A stretch of 6,285 bases of DNA from positions 1 to 6,285 of the forward strand of contig CALEST010000160.1 of the NCBI GenBank assembly GCA_937907555.1, read 5' to 3'. How positions within the stretch are numbered: the stretch's first letter is position 1; each line of letters begins with the position of its first letter. Below the pieces are notes generated by a model. The model was not told where the DNA came from. It worked only from the letters and a program-made list of their open reading frames with translations, and ran no database searches. Below are positions 1 through 5,700 of the stretch, one piece after another. The position numbers were made by a program, and so were the translations under genes. The stretch comes from an uncultured Sediminibacterium sp. Lineage in GTDB: Bacteria > Bacteroidota > Bacteroidia > Chitinophagales > Chitinophagaceae.

Positions 1-6
1 TTCCAT

Positions 7-1014
7 CTACCTTTTCAACCAGTTAAAAATATCATCAATGAATATATTTGCCTTGAAGCCTAAACCTATTTCTTCTCCAAACTTCCTTGTAGTTTCATTA
101 TAAATGTGGTCATAATTCGGATACACTTTATAGGTAAGATTTTGTTTTCCTTTTCGTATAAATTCCAAAGCTGCATAGTCTGTGTTGGCAATGTATGAAC
201 CTTCAGCATCTCGTCCACCAGCAATAAGTAAAATTGGAATATTCAGTTTTAACATATTTTCCAAAGGCGTTTCTTTTGAATAACTATGCCATTTATTGTA
301 TGGTTCATCCCAAAATGTAAGTTTGGTATCACCGGGTGATGTATAAATTTCTTTATGAACTTTCAATAAGCTGTCAACCACATATTGAGCTTCTTCATAA
401 GTCATTTGATTGTTGAGTGCTTGTTGCCGCGCTATTAATATCCTGTCATAAATATGATCAAGCGAATTGCTTGACATCATGACAATTTTCTTTACATGAC
501 TGTTTATTGAAGCTATTTTTGGCACAACCTGACCACCTTGCGAATGACCAACAACTATTATATTATTTGTATCAACTCGCAATACTTTCAATAAATAATC
601 AATTGCTTTGGATGCACTCTCTGAACGCCAATCTAATGTGTTGTTTTCCACTGCAAAACTGGTTGTTTTATAAGGTGCATTAGAACTGTTCACTGTGTCA
701 TACAAGGGAATACCGGCTTTACTGATAAATGCAATGTGGTATTTGTCCTGGTAATTTGTAAACCTGGAAAACCCAGTATAATAAACTTGCTTGTCTGCCT
801 TATTAAATTTAAATGTAGGTTCAAGCCCAGAGCCACCCAAGAATAGAAGTAGCGGTTTCTTCTTATCAATATCCTTTTTAAACACGCAGAACTGAATTTC
901 TTTTAAAGTTGGATCATTGAGTTTGTATATTTCAATTTGCTCTAAAAATTTTGCCTGTCCCATGGTAGCAAAAGGCAATAAAAATATAAAGATAACTGAT
1001 ACTACTTTTACCAT
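7..1014 (-). CDS. Secreted alpha/beta-hydrolase family protein
   Basis: A 335-residue protein with an N-terminal signal peptide (hydrophobic residues about 3-17, likely cleavage after the G-Q-A at 19-21), so it should act in the periplasm or outside the cell. The alpha/beta-hydrolase fold is shown by the nucleophile elbow GHSQGG (156-161, Ser158), an oxyanion-type LGGSG loop at 59-63, a probable catalytic Asp269 in AGGRD, and a probable catalytic His303 in NYDH near the C-terminus. Spacing and order fit a Ser-Asp-His triad. The insert between about 185 and 250 is probably a cap over the active site. The substrate cannot be read from sequence: esterase, acyl-peptide or sugar-ester hydrolase are all possible. 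The ATG at 1014 is chosen because the signal peptide starts at once after it; no Shine-Dalgarno site is visible. The next gene upstream ends 220 bp away, so it is probably transcribed alone. Confidence 0.9.
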   Translation of the reverse strand: MVKVVSVIFIFLLPFATMGQAKFLEQIEIYKLNDPTLKEIQFCVFKKDIDKKKPLLLFLGGSGLEPTFKFNKADKQVYYTGFSRFTNYQDKYHIAFISKAGIPLYDTVNSSNAPYKTTSFAVENNTLDWRSESASKAIDYLLKVLRVDTNNIIVVGHSQGGQVVPKIASINSHVKKIVMMSSNSLDHIYDRILIARQQALNNQMTYEEAQYVVDSLLKVHKEIYTSPGDTKLTFWDEPYNKWHSYSKETPLENMLKLNIPILLIAGGRDAEGSYIANTDYAALEFIRKGKQNLTYKVYPNYDHIYNETTRKFGEEIGLGFKANIFIDDIFNWLKR

Positions 1015-1120
1015 ATATGTAATTTAAGAATGCCTTACAATCTAAAGCATTTGCTAAGCAAGGAATTTAATATCTTTCTCCTGGAATAAATAAAATACTT
1101 AGGATTATTATGTGATTTAT

Positions 1121-1135
1121 TGAAAATCATTTTCA
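1121..1135. promoter_or_regulatory. Perfect 7-1-7 dyad resembling a Fur box
   Basis: TGAAAATCATTTTCA is a perfect inverted repeat of 7-bp arms around one base. Compared with the published 7-1-7 Fur-box core TGATAATnATTATCA it differs only at one symmetrical pair of positions. It lies 107 nt upstream of the hydrolase start. The match and the symmetry are seen directly; Fur or any other regulator binding is inference, and AT-rich DNA gives such dyads by chance. Confidence 0.3.
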
Positions 1136-1234
1136 GAATCGGCCCATACCAAATCGAAGATCAATAGATTTAATCACTTAATATTCCATATTCATTCATA
1201 ATTGGGCAATTCCGGGGAAATCCTTTGTTTGCTT

Positions 1235-1453
1235 TCAATCAGATTTCCCTTTAAATGTTGCATAAATTGCCATTGCGTGCCCATGGCCTAATTCAAATTC
1301 TTCTTTAAGCCAATTTGTAATCTCGGTAGCTTTTACCGCAGGATTAAGTTTTCCTTTAATTAAGAATTCCTTTTTTTCTGCCATTTTTTTAAAATCAGCC
1401 GGCGTCTTGCCTGTCTTAGCTTTTATGTTGTCTATGTATGCTTGAAACGACAT
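1235..1453 (-). CDS. Small DUF4287 domain protein
   Basis: A 72-residue protein that is essentially one DUF4287 domain. The start SFQAYIDNIKAKTGKTP, the following lysine-rich segment with ADFKKMAEKK, and the closing ATEITNWLKEEFELGHGHAMA stretch with a final AIYATFK are the typical conserved parts. The domain is small, mostly helical, and is found alone or fused to other small domains; its biochemical role is not established. There is no signal peptide or membrane segment, so it should be cytoplasmic. The ATG at 1453 puts the conserved first block right at the N-terminus. No Shine-Dalgarno is visible, which is usual for this phylum. It is separated from both neighbours by more than 200 bp and is likely a single-gene transcript; a weak promoter candidate lies just upstream. 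Confidence 0.88.
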   Translation of the reverse strand: MSFQAYIDNIKAKTGKTPADFKKMAEKKEFLIKGKLNPAVKATEITNWLKEEFELGHGHAMAIYATFKGKSD

Positions 1454-1489
1454 ATTGATTTAATTTTTGTTTCGTTTAATTTGTGATAG

Positions 1490-1523
1490 TAAATGTAAGA
1501 AACTGCTAACATTCTTACTACAA
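1490..1523 (-). promoter_or_regulatory. Candidate Bacteroidota-type promoter for the DUF4287 gene
   Basis: On the minus strand, TTG (1523-1521) and TACATTTA (1497-1490) are separated by 23 nt. This resembles the Bacteroidota sigma-A pattern, TTG or TTTG near -33 and TAnnTTTG near -7, with one mismatch (final A for G) and spacing at the long end. It would start transcription about 30 nt before the ATG at 1453. The region is AT-rich, so chance matches are common. Confidence 0.3.
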
Positions 1524-1542
1524 CCTATTGAAAAAATGTTTT

Positions 1543-1561
1543 CCAGGTTAAGCAGACCTGG
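1543..1561 (-). terminator. Possible hairpin terminator of the VOC-DUF6958 unit
   Basis: CCAGGT and ACCTGG form a perfect 6-bp stem around a 7-nt loop. On the minus strand it is followed by AAAACATTTTTT, so a short T-run starts several bases after the stem. It lies about 170 nt past the DUF6958 stop. The T-run is not directly attached to the stem, so this is a weak terminator or only a leader hairpin upstream of the DUF4287 gene. Apart from this stem and the promoter candidate, I see nothing in 1454-1732. Confidence 0.3.
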
Positions 1562-1732
1562 GCTCCAAAACTGCAGATAAATAATTCTGATTAACCGAAT
1601 TTATTTTCGAAGCAGGGATTTGTTGTTTTATTTATCAATAGTGAATACTGCTTAAAAACAGCATTTAATTATAATAACAAAGTTTTTTATAAATACAAAC
1701 TTCGCCTGCCAGAATTGCCGCAAACCGATATA

Positions 1733-2032
1733 TCAACTGTTTGTTTTTAATTTATATTTTTCAGGTTTGGAACTTGTTCTTTCGATAATATGCCTGGCTT
1801 CTAAATCAAGTTTTACAGTTTCCCCGTACCATTGTATACCACCATCAAATGTATCCTTCACTCTTCTATATAATTCTTCCATCAGTTCTGTATGAGTAAA
1901 TTCCGTTTTCTGTAAAATAGCAAGGATATTATCTTTAATAAAATTATACTTGCTCAATGAAATCAACTTATTTGTCTTATTTGCCTGGGGGTGAAGTGTT
2001 TGTATTTTTTGATCGGGATTTTTAGCTTTCAT
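1733..2032 (-). CDS. DUF6958 family protein (small winged-helix-like)
   Basis: A 99-residue cytoplasmic protein matching the DUF6958 pattern: an opening KIQTLHPQ block (9-16), a helical region with ILAIL and FTHTELMEELYRRV (36-58), the hallmark FDGGIQWY (62-69) and VKLDLEARHIIER (73-85), then a short EKYKL tail. The helix-helix-strand layout, ending in a recognition-like VKLDLEAR helix, resembles a small winged helix, so nucleic-acid binding is possible but unproven; the family function is unknown. The reading frame stays open upstream to 2083, but that part overlaps the VOC gene and lies before the conserved block. The ATG at 2032, 10 nt after the VOC stop, is therefore preferred. The tight spacing says the two genes share a transcript. 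Family recognition is from memory of its conserved blocks. Confidence 0.82.
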   Translation of the reverse strand: MKAKNPDQKIQTLHPQANKTNKLISLSKYNFIKDNILAILQKTEFTHTELMEELYRRVKDTFDGGIQWYGETVKLDLEARHIIERTSSKPEKYKLKTNS

Positions 2033-2042
2033 CTTTAAATTT

Positions 2043-2429
2043 TTAAATCGTCTGTGTACTAACAGCCCAATAATTGCCTGCATAATCTATAAATGCACCC
2101 CTTGTATCCGGATCATTATCTTTGTTTATAGGCTCCTCAATTATTTTACAGCCCTTTTCTATAGCTGCATTGAAAGTCTTAAAAACATCCGGCACATAGA
2201 AATGCAGCATAGTTGTATTTGCCGGATATTTTTCGGTACTGTCACTAATCATAATAACAGAATCATCCAATTTAAGTTCTATATGAGCAATTTTGCCGTT
2301 TTCATGATCAAAACGCCTCAATATTTTTGCTTCAAAAATGGCAGATAATAAATCAACCAGTTTTTGGGCATTGTCAACAATTAAATAAGGAGAAAGAGAA
2401 TTATAAGAATCTGGTTTATAATTTATCAT
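2043..2429 (-). CDS. VOC (glyoxalase/bleomycin-resistance fold) family protein
   Basis: A 128-residue cytoplasmic protein with the paired beta-alpha-beta-beta-beta units of the vicinal oxygen chelate superfamily. The first unit starts at SLSPYLIVDNAQKLVDLL (11-28) and runs to the strand SVIMISD (57-63). The second starts at MLHFYVPDV (74-82) and ends in DYAGNYWAVST (115-125), a PhnB-like ending. The usual four metal ligands are not all evident: His76 is in place, but the last strand carries WAVST where many glyoxalases have a glutamate. Metal-dependent glyoxalase I activity should therefore not be assumed, and a binding or lyase role is open. Length fits a single-domain dimer-forming member. 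It is the first gene of a unit with the DUF6958 gene 10 nt downstream. ATG at 2429; no Shine-Dalgarno seen. Confidence 0.88.
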   Translation of the reverse strand: MINYKPDSYNSLSPYLIVDNAQKLVDLLSAIFEAKILRRFDHENGKIAHIELKLDDSVIMISDSTEKYPANTTMLHFYVPDVFKTFNAAIEKGCKIIEEPINKDNDPDTRGAFIDYAGNYWAVSTQTI

Positions 2430-2573
2430 ATAATTAAGGTTAAACTTTGTAAGATTTACTCAACAATGGCAACTTGATTGAAATTCTATTCACCCAATCA
2501 CAGCTTATTAGCCAATACTACATCTTGTTTAGAGCATAAATTTAAGGAAATTACATTCACAGCAGGTTCATAC

Positions 2574-2604
2574 GAAAGCTACAAATGTTAACCGGAATAT
2601 GCAA
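2574..2604 (-). promoter_or_regulatory. Candidate promoter of the VOC-DUF6958 unit
   Basis: On the minus strand TTG (2604-2602) is followed after 20 nt by TAGCTTTC (2581-2574), one base away from the Bacteroidota -7 pattern TAnnTTTG and with good spacing. It implies a 5' leader of roughly 135-140 nt. The -33 element lies inside the hairpin at 2601-2617. Seen in sequence; promoter function is inference. Confidence 0.28.
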
Positions 2605-2617
2605 GAATTATTCTTGC
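2601..2617 (-). terminator. Hairpin just downstream of the metallo-beta-lactamase gene
   Basis: GCAAGAA-TTA-TTCTTGC is a perfect 7-bp inverted repeat with a 3-nt loop, about 30 nt past the lactamase stop codon. No T-run follows on the minus strand (ATATTCC instead), so it is not a classic intrinsic terminator. It may stabilise the mRNA 3' end or be an operator for the VOC unit, whose promoter candidate overlaps it. Confidence 0.35.
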
Positions 2618-2647
2618 CTTTCTGAAGATTCTCAAATGATACTGTTG

Positions 2648-3385
2648 TCAGCGGTTGTTTTTCTTTTTAAGCTTTTTTGCCAGCTTTATAGAATGTTTCA
2701 ATGAATGTATATTATTCCAATCACTATGTGAAATGATAATATAGTTTGGATCCGGGTAATTTTTCTGCACTTTTTTTAGTGTAGTCACATATTCAGTTTC
2801 GTTTGCATCTCCCAAATAGCCCAGATTCTCAGCATCAGCACCTTTTATTAAACATCCACCGTAAAGTATTTTTTCTTTATTGAACCAAATGACAATATTG
2901 TCTGCTGTATGTCCTTCTCCGGGGTAATATGTTTCAAAAGAATATGATGCAATGTTGAACACCGTATCTTTTGTCATTAAAAATTCAGCCCTTTTCTTGT
3001 TGTTCTTTTTACTTAATTCATCTGTAAGAACAGTTGTAAAGGTTTTAATTCCCTGTTGCCTGTAATACTCAAGTCCGGCTGTTTTGTCGCTATGCCAATG
3101 TGTAGCCACACACATTACTACGCTTTTCTGATGTTTTACTTTTATACTGTCAAGCAAAGGTTGAAATTGTGTTGTATCCCAGGGTGTGTCAAACATCACA
3201 ACGCCATTGTTCGTTACAAGATACATTCCATTTGCAGGCACCTGGCTTTCTTCATACGTGTTGTAAGTTGTATAAATATAAAAGTTGCCTGATAAATGTG
3301 ATATTTTAAGTTTCACATCTGCTGTTTGTCCAAATATTTGGGAAAAGGAAAAACTAAATATTATTGCCAAAATAATTGCCCGCAT
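2648..3385 (-). CDS. bla: Subclass B1 metallo-beta-lactamase (BlaB/IND-like)
   Basis: A 245-residue secreted zinc hydrolase predicted to open the beta-lactam ring of penicillins, cephalosporins and carbapenems in the periplasm. The signal peptide is residues 1-20 (MRAIILAIIF... ending FGQ). All six B1 zinc ligands are visible: His96, His98 and Asp100 in THWHSDK, His159 in GEGHTADN, Cys178 in GGCLIK and His220 in ISHSDW, equal to standard H116, H118, D120, H196, C221 and H263. Lys181 and Asn187 match substrate-binding K224 and N233. ANGMYLV and FDTPWD (66-70) are further B1 landmarks. HSDW after the last zinc ligand resembles HDDW of BlaB. Residue 262 is Ser rather than the usual Gly, as also in IMP-1. 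The frame is open upstream to a TTG at 3484 that overlaps the yitT stop; the ATG at 3385 is chosen because it starts the signal peptide and has AGGAAAG just before it. Likely intrinsic and chromosomal. Confidence 0.95.
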   Translation of the reverse strand: MRAIILAIIFSFSFSQIFGQTADVKLKISHLSGNFYIYTTYNTYEESQVPANGMYLVTNNGVVMFDTPWDTTQFQPLLDSIKVKHQKSVVMCVATHWHSDKTAGLEYYRQQGIKTFTTVLTDELSKKNNKKRAEFLMTKDTVFNIASYSFETYYPGEGHTADNIVIWFNKEKILYGGCLIKGADAENLGYLGDANETEYVTTLKKVQKNYPDPNYIIISHSDWNNIHSLKHSIKLAKKLKKKNNR

Positions 3386-3396
3386 GCTTTCCTGTA
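3386..3396 (-). promoter_or_regulatory. Ribosome binding site fixing the lactamase start
   Basis: Reading the minus strand, ACAGGAAAGC directly precedes the ATG at 3385. The AGGA core is about 5 nt from the start codon. This is the clearest Shine-Dalgarno-like site in the window, and it supports the signal-peptide start over the TTG 99 nt upstream. Confidence 0.6.
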
Positions 3397-3421
3397 TTGT
3401 TGACTGGATATTTTTTTGATT

Positions 3422-3453
3422 TAAATTTAGTGGTAATTCTGATCGAAATCCAA
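3422..3453 (-). promoter_or_regulatory. Candidate internal promoter of the lactamase gene
   Basis: On the minus strand TTG (3453-3451) is followed after 21 nt by TAAATTTA (3429-3422), one mismatch from the Bacteroidota -7 pattern TAnnTTTG. The predicted start would be about 30 nt before the lactamase ATG. It lies in the 95-nt gap after yitT, so the lactamase could be expressed independently. AT-richness makes a chance match possible. Confidence 0.33.
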
Positions 3454-3480
3454 CAAACGCTTTTTTTTTATTGTTTTGTA

Positions 3481-4344
3481 TCAATGTTTTAATCCTCTCT
3501 TTTTAACCATCCCACCTTTTGTATCCCTGATACTGCTCATAATAATAAAAGCGTGTTTATCTATCTTTTCAAGCTCAGATTTCAGCCTGTTTAATTCCAG
3601 CCTCGTAACCACGGTATAGATAATATCTGTATTCTTTGTTTCACCCTTTTTTCCGAAACCGCTTTTTCCTGTATAAGTTGTAACTCCATGGCCTAAATGA
3701 TCTACAAGCATATTCCTTATTTGTTCATGTTGATCAGATACAATTGTAACGCCTGTATATTCTTCTATTCCTTCTATGATAAAGTCGAGTGTTTTTGAGG
3801 CAGACAGGTAAGTTATCATTGAATAAAGTGCAATTTCAACAGAAAGGAAATATGCAGCTACTGAAAAGATAACCACATTTATCACTATTATAATGTCACC
3901 AATGGTAGTTCCAAACTTCCTGCTTAAATAAATTGCCAGTACTTCTGTACCGTCAATAACTGCACCACCCCTTACGCTTAAGCCAATACCAGCTCCCAGG
4001 AAAAATCCGCCAAATAGTGCAACAAGCAGGTTGTCTTTTGTAATATCCGGAAATGTAACGGTTGCTACAACCAGTGCCAGGCCTGAAATTGCGAGCATGG
4101 TTTTTACAGCAAAAGCCTTCCCGATAATGTTATAACCTAAAATAACAAACGGAATATTTATCGCAATTATTAAAATATACAGTGGAACGGATGTAAGTGC
4201 TGATATTAATAGTGATATACCGGTTGCACCGCCGTCAATAAATTGATTTGTTAAAAGGAAGCCCTTAAACCCAAATGCCGCTGAAAAAATCCCAACAGTA
4301 ATTAGAATAAAGTCTTTTATATGGCGTTTCAGATTGTCATTCAT
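3481..4344 (-). CDS. YitT family membrane protein (DUF161 + DUF2179)
   Basis: A 287-residue inner-membrane protein. About five to six hydrophobic segments (roughly 12-31, 41-50, 53-75, 80-98, 106-124, 150-168) form the YitT/DUF161 region, with a duplicated signature: FIDGGATGIS at 35-44 and RGGAVIDGTEVLAIYLSRK at 125-143. From about 196 comes a soluble DUF2179 domain: GVTIVSD, GHGVTTYTGKSGFG, a YTVVTRLELNRLKSELEKID stretch, then HAFIIMSSI. Length is normal for the family. The transported or sensed substrate is not known; the cytoplasmic DUF2179 domain is often assumed to be regulatory. The ATG at 4344 begins a basic N-terminus before the first membrane segment, with AGG about 12 nt upstream. 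Its TGA ends 95 nt before the lactamase ATG, same strand, so read-through into that gene is possible. No terminator is visible between them. Confidence 0.93.
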   Translation of the reverse strand: MNDNLKRHIKDFILITVGIFSAAFGFKGFLLTNQFIDGGATGISLLISALTSVPLYILIIAINIPFVILGYNIIGKAFAVKTMLAISGLALVVATVTFPDITKDNLLVALFGGFFLGAGIGLSVRGGAVIDGTEVLAIYLSRKFGTTIGDIIIVINVVIFSVAAYFLSVEIALYSMITYLSASKTLDFIIEGIEEYTGVTIVSDQHEQIRNMLVDHLGHGVTTYTGKSGFGKKGETKNTDIIYTVVTRLELNRLKSELEKIDKHAFIIMSSIRDTKGGMVKKRGLKH

Positions 4345-4410
4345 ATTCTATTACCTGGGTTTTCTACAATTCTACTAAACTTGCAGCTCTTATTTATATA
4401 TTCTCGCCCT

Positions 4411-4433
4411 GGGTAAATTAGCATTCCTTACCC
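4411..4433 (-). repeat. Inverted repeat in the yitT leader
   Basis: GGGTAA and TTACCC form a perfect 6-bp stem around an 11-nt loop, 67-89 nt before the yitT start codon. It could fold in the 5' leader RNA or be an operator. Only the symmetry is seen. Confidence 0.3.
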
Positions 4434-4547
4434 CGATTGCAAATATCTGTATTGTTTGGCAGTTGAATTTACGAAAGTATTTCATAGAACCCTGCAAACC
4501 GAATCCTTGAGGAGAAAAGCGTTAAATGGCTGAATTCACAGATATGC

Positions 4548-4561
4548 ACACAAAGTTGTGT
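4548..4561. promoter_or_regulatory. Operator-like dyad between the divergent genes
   Basis: ACACAA-AG-TTGTGT is a perfect dyad of 6-bp arms around 2 bp, placed roughly mid-way between the two divergent start codons (about 200 nt and 150 nt away). Its size and position suit a dimeric regulator. No regulator is identified and chance occurrence is possible. Confidence 0.25.
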
Positions 4562-4714
4562 AAATACAGTGATCGCTTCATTACCGCTTAAAGCATGGAA
4601 TAGGTATTTTTAAAATCATGTCCTGATATTTTTACTAATTTTATCGGAAAAAATTAAAATCACCTGTTTATATATTTTACCATCATTCATTAAAAAAGCT
4701 GGCATTTTAAAACG

Positions 4715-5188
4715 ATGATCTATAAATACCTGTCATTTAGTATATCAATTACCGTTATTTCATGGATGGTTGGAATGATTATTAACGCCGTATTGAAAAA
4801 AACAGCATTTTACAATCAAAATTTATCTAATCTGAATTTTATTAAAAGCGGAATTCTGAACAAAATGATTGGACTGCATTATTTTAAATGGATAGTAAAA
4901 AACACATTTTTTAAATTTTTCAACCAAAAAATAAAACTGGACCTTAGAATTGATTATAGTGATTTAAATAAAATACGCAGTGAAATGACATCTTCTGAAA
5001 TAGATCATTTAATCGGATTTGTTTTTGTAGCTATGTTTGCATCAGTGAAATTTTATAATTTCAACTTTACATTTGGCTTGATCATGATGGTAGTGAATCT
5101 ATTAATGAATCTTTATCCTTCTTTACTTCAGCAGGAAAACAAAAGAAGAATTGACAGACTGATAAATGTATATAGCCGAATAAAATAA
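4715..5188 (+). CDS. CrtO-like (glycosyl-4,4'-diaponeurosporenoate acyltransferase family) membrane protein
   Basis: A 157-residue small membrane protein, the only plus-strand gene. Hydrophobic segments lie at about 5-26, 97-112 and 117-133; the central 30-90 region is basic and amphipathic (HYFKWIVKNTFFKFF). Two blocks match the pattern I recall from staphylococcal CrtO, which acylates the glucose of staphyloxanthin: MTSSEIDHLIGF (91-102, with Glu95 and His98 in an E-x-x-H arrangement) and NLYPSLLQQENKRRI (132-146). Length is close to the CrtO length of about 165 residues. Homology is inferred from these motifs. The acyl acceptor is unknown, since no carotenoid gene is nearby; a glycolipid or glycosylated carotenoid is possible. 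The ATG at 4715 directly precedes the first membrane segment; no Shine-Dalgarno is visible. It converges on the DUF1801 gene, with 62 bp between the stops and no clear terminator. Confidence 0.72.
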   Translation: MIYKYLSFSISITVISWMVGMIINAVLKKTAFYNQNLSNLNFIKSGILNKMIGLHYFKWIVKNTFFKFFNQKIKLDLRIDYSDLNKIRSEMTSSEIDHLIGFVFVAMFASVKFYNFNFTFGLIMMVVNLLMNLYPSLLQQENKRRIDRLINVYSRIK

Positions 5189-5250
5189 TCTCACCCTGCT
5201 GAAAGATTAAGATTTCCCAATTTTCCAATTACATAACTTTTGCTGCAATA

Positions 5251-5682
5251 CTACTCATGCAGAGAAACCCGAACTCCATATTGAATTGCCGCTTCCAGTA
5301 TATCAATATTGATGTCTTTGAGTACTTTAAACTTTATACAGTAACCAGTCACAGATGCCTTTCCTATTTTTTCGCCATACGTTTGTGCTAAGTATGTCTT
5401 GTCTTTTATACCAAGGATATATACAGAAATACCACTTTTGTTTGCACTTAAACCAATCTGAAAAAACTCCCTTGTTTTTCCATCCGCATACTTAATTGTA
5501 AATAACCCATATCCGATTGTTGGATTACTAACAGTTTTACTTTCGCTGTTTTTCCCATCATCGAACCATAATTTACATCCTGGTAATGTTTGAAGAATGC
5601 GTTGATGCAACGCCTGTATGTCGCTGCGTTTGGGCTCAGGTTGACTGGCAATATGCTTTTTGATCTGTTCCTGTACTTTCAT
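5251..5682 (-). CDS. DUF1801 domain protein
   Basis: A 143-residue cytoplasmic protein that is one DUF1801 domain, of the YdhG-like fold. Typical blocks are ASQPEPKRSDIQALHQRI (12-29), LPGCKLWFDDGKN (33-45), NPTIGYGLFTIKYADGKTREFFQIGLS (53-79), SVYILG (86-91), and the ending LGKASVTGYCIKF-like segment, here KIGKASVTGYCIKFKVLKDINIDILEAAI (105-133). The fold is known from structural genomics and its biochemical activity is not established. The frame is open to a GTG at 5700, but the ATG at 5682 is preferred because the usual family start follows it directly; neither has a good Shine-Dalgarno site. The final YGVRVSLHE tail is short and variable. It is separated from the upstream SnoaL-like gene by 117 bp that contain dyads, so it may have its own promoter, although none is clear. 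Confidence 0.9.
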   Translation of the reverse strand: MKVQEQIKKHIASQPEPKRSDIQALHQRILQTLPGCKLWFDDGKNSESKTVSNPTIGYGLFTIKYADGKTREFFQIGLSANKSGISVYILGIKDKTYLAQTYGEKIGKASVTGYCIKFKVLKDINIDILEAAIQYGVRVSLHE

Positions 5683-5700
5683 ATAAAATAATAAATTCAC

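Larger units (their letters stand above)
4345..4714. other. Divergent intergenic region between yitT and the CrtO-like gene
   Basis: This 370-bp AT-rich stretch holds no supportable gene. It must carry the promoters of two divergent genes, but I find no full Bacteroidota -33/-7 pair. The nearest for yitT is TACTTTCG (4479-4472, minus strand) with TTTG only 15 nt upstream, which is too short. The nearest for the plus-strand gene is TATATTTT (4671-4678) without a -33 element. Two inverted repeats are present: GGGTAA/TTACCC (4411-4416 and 4428-4433) and ACACAA-AG-TTGTGT (4548-4561). Confidence 0.7.

Noticed and set aside
2033..2083. Longer start for the DUF6958 gene
   Set aside because: The extra 17 residues overlap the VOC coding sequence and precede the conserved block; the ATG at 2032 gives normal operon spacing.
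3056..3292. Plus-strand open frame of 78 codons
   Set aside because: It lies antisense inside the lactamase gene, over conserved zinc-ligand coding; its cysteine/histidine-rich product matches no family and there is no ribosome site. A shadow frame.
5189..5250. Bidirectional terminator between the convergent genes
   Set aside because: No stem of useful length with a T-run could be found in these 62 bp.
5448..5651. Minus-strand open frame of 67 codons
   Set aside because: It lies in another frame within the DUF1801 gene, whose frame has clear family conservation along its length.
5683..5700. GTG start six codons upstream for the DUF1801 gene
   Set aside because: It adds hydrophobic residues not expected for the family and has no better ribosome site than the ATG at 5682.
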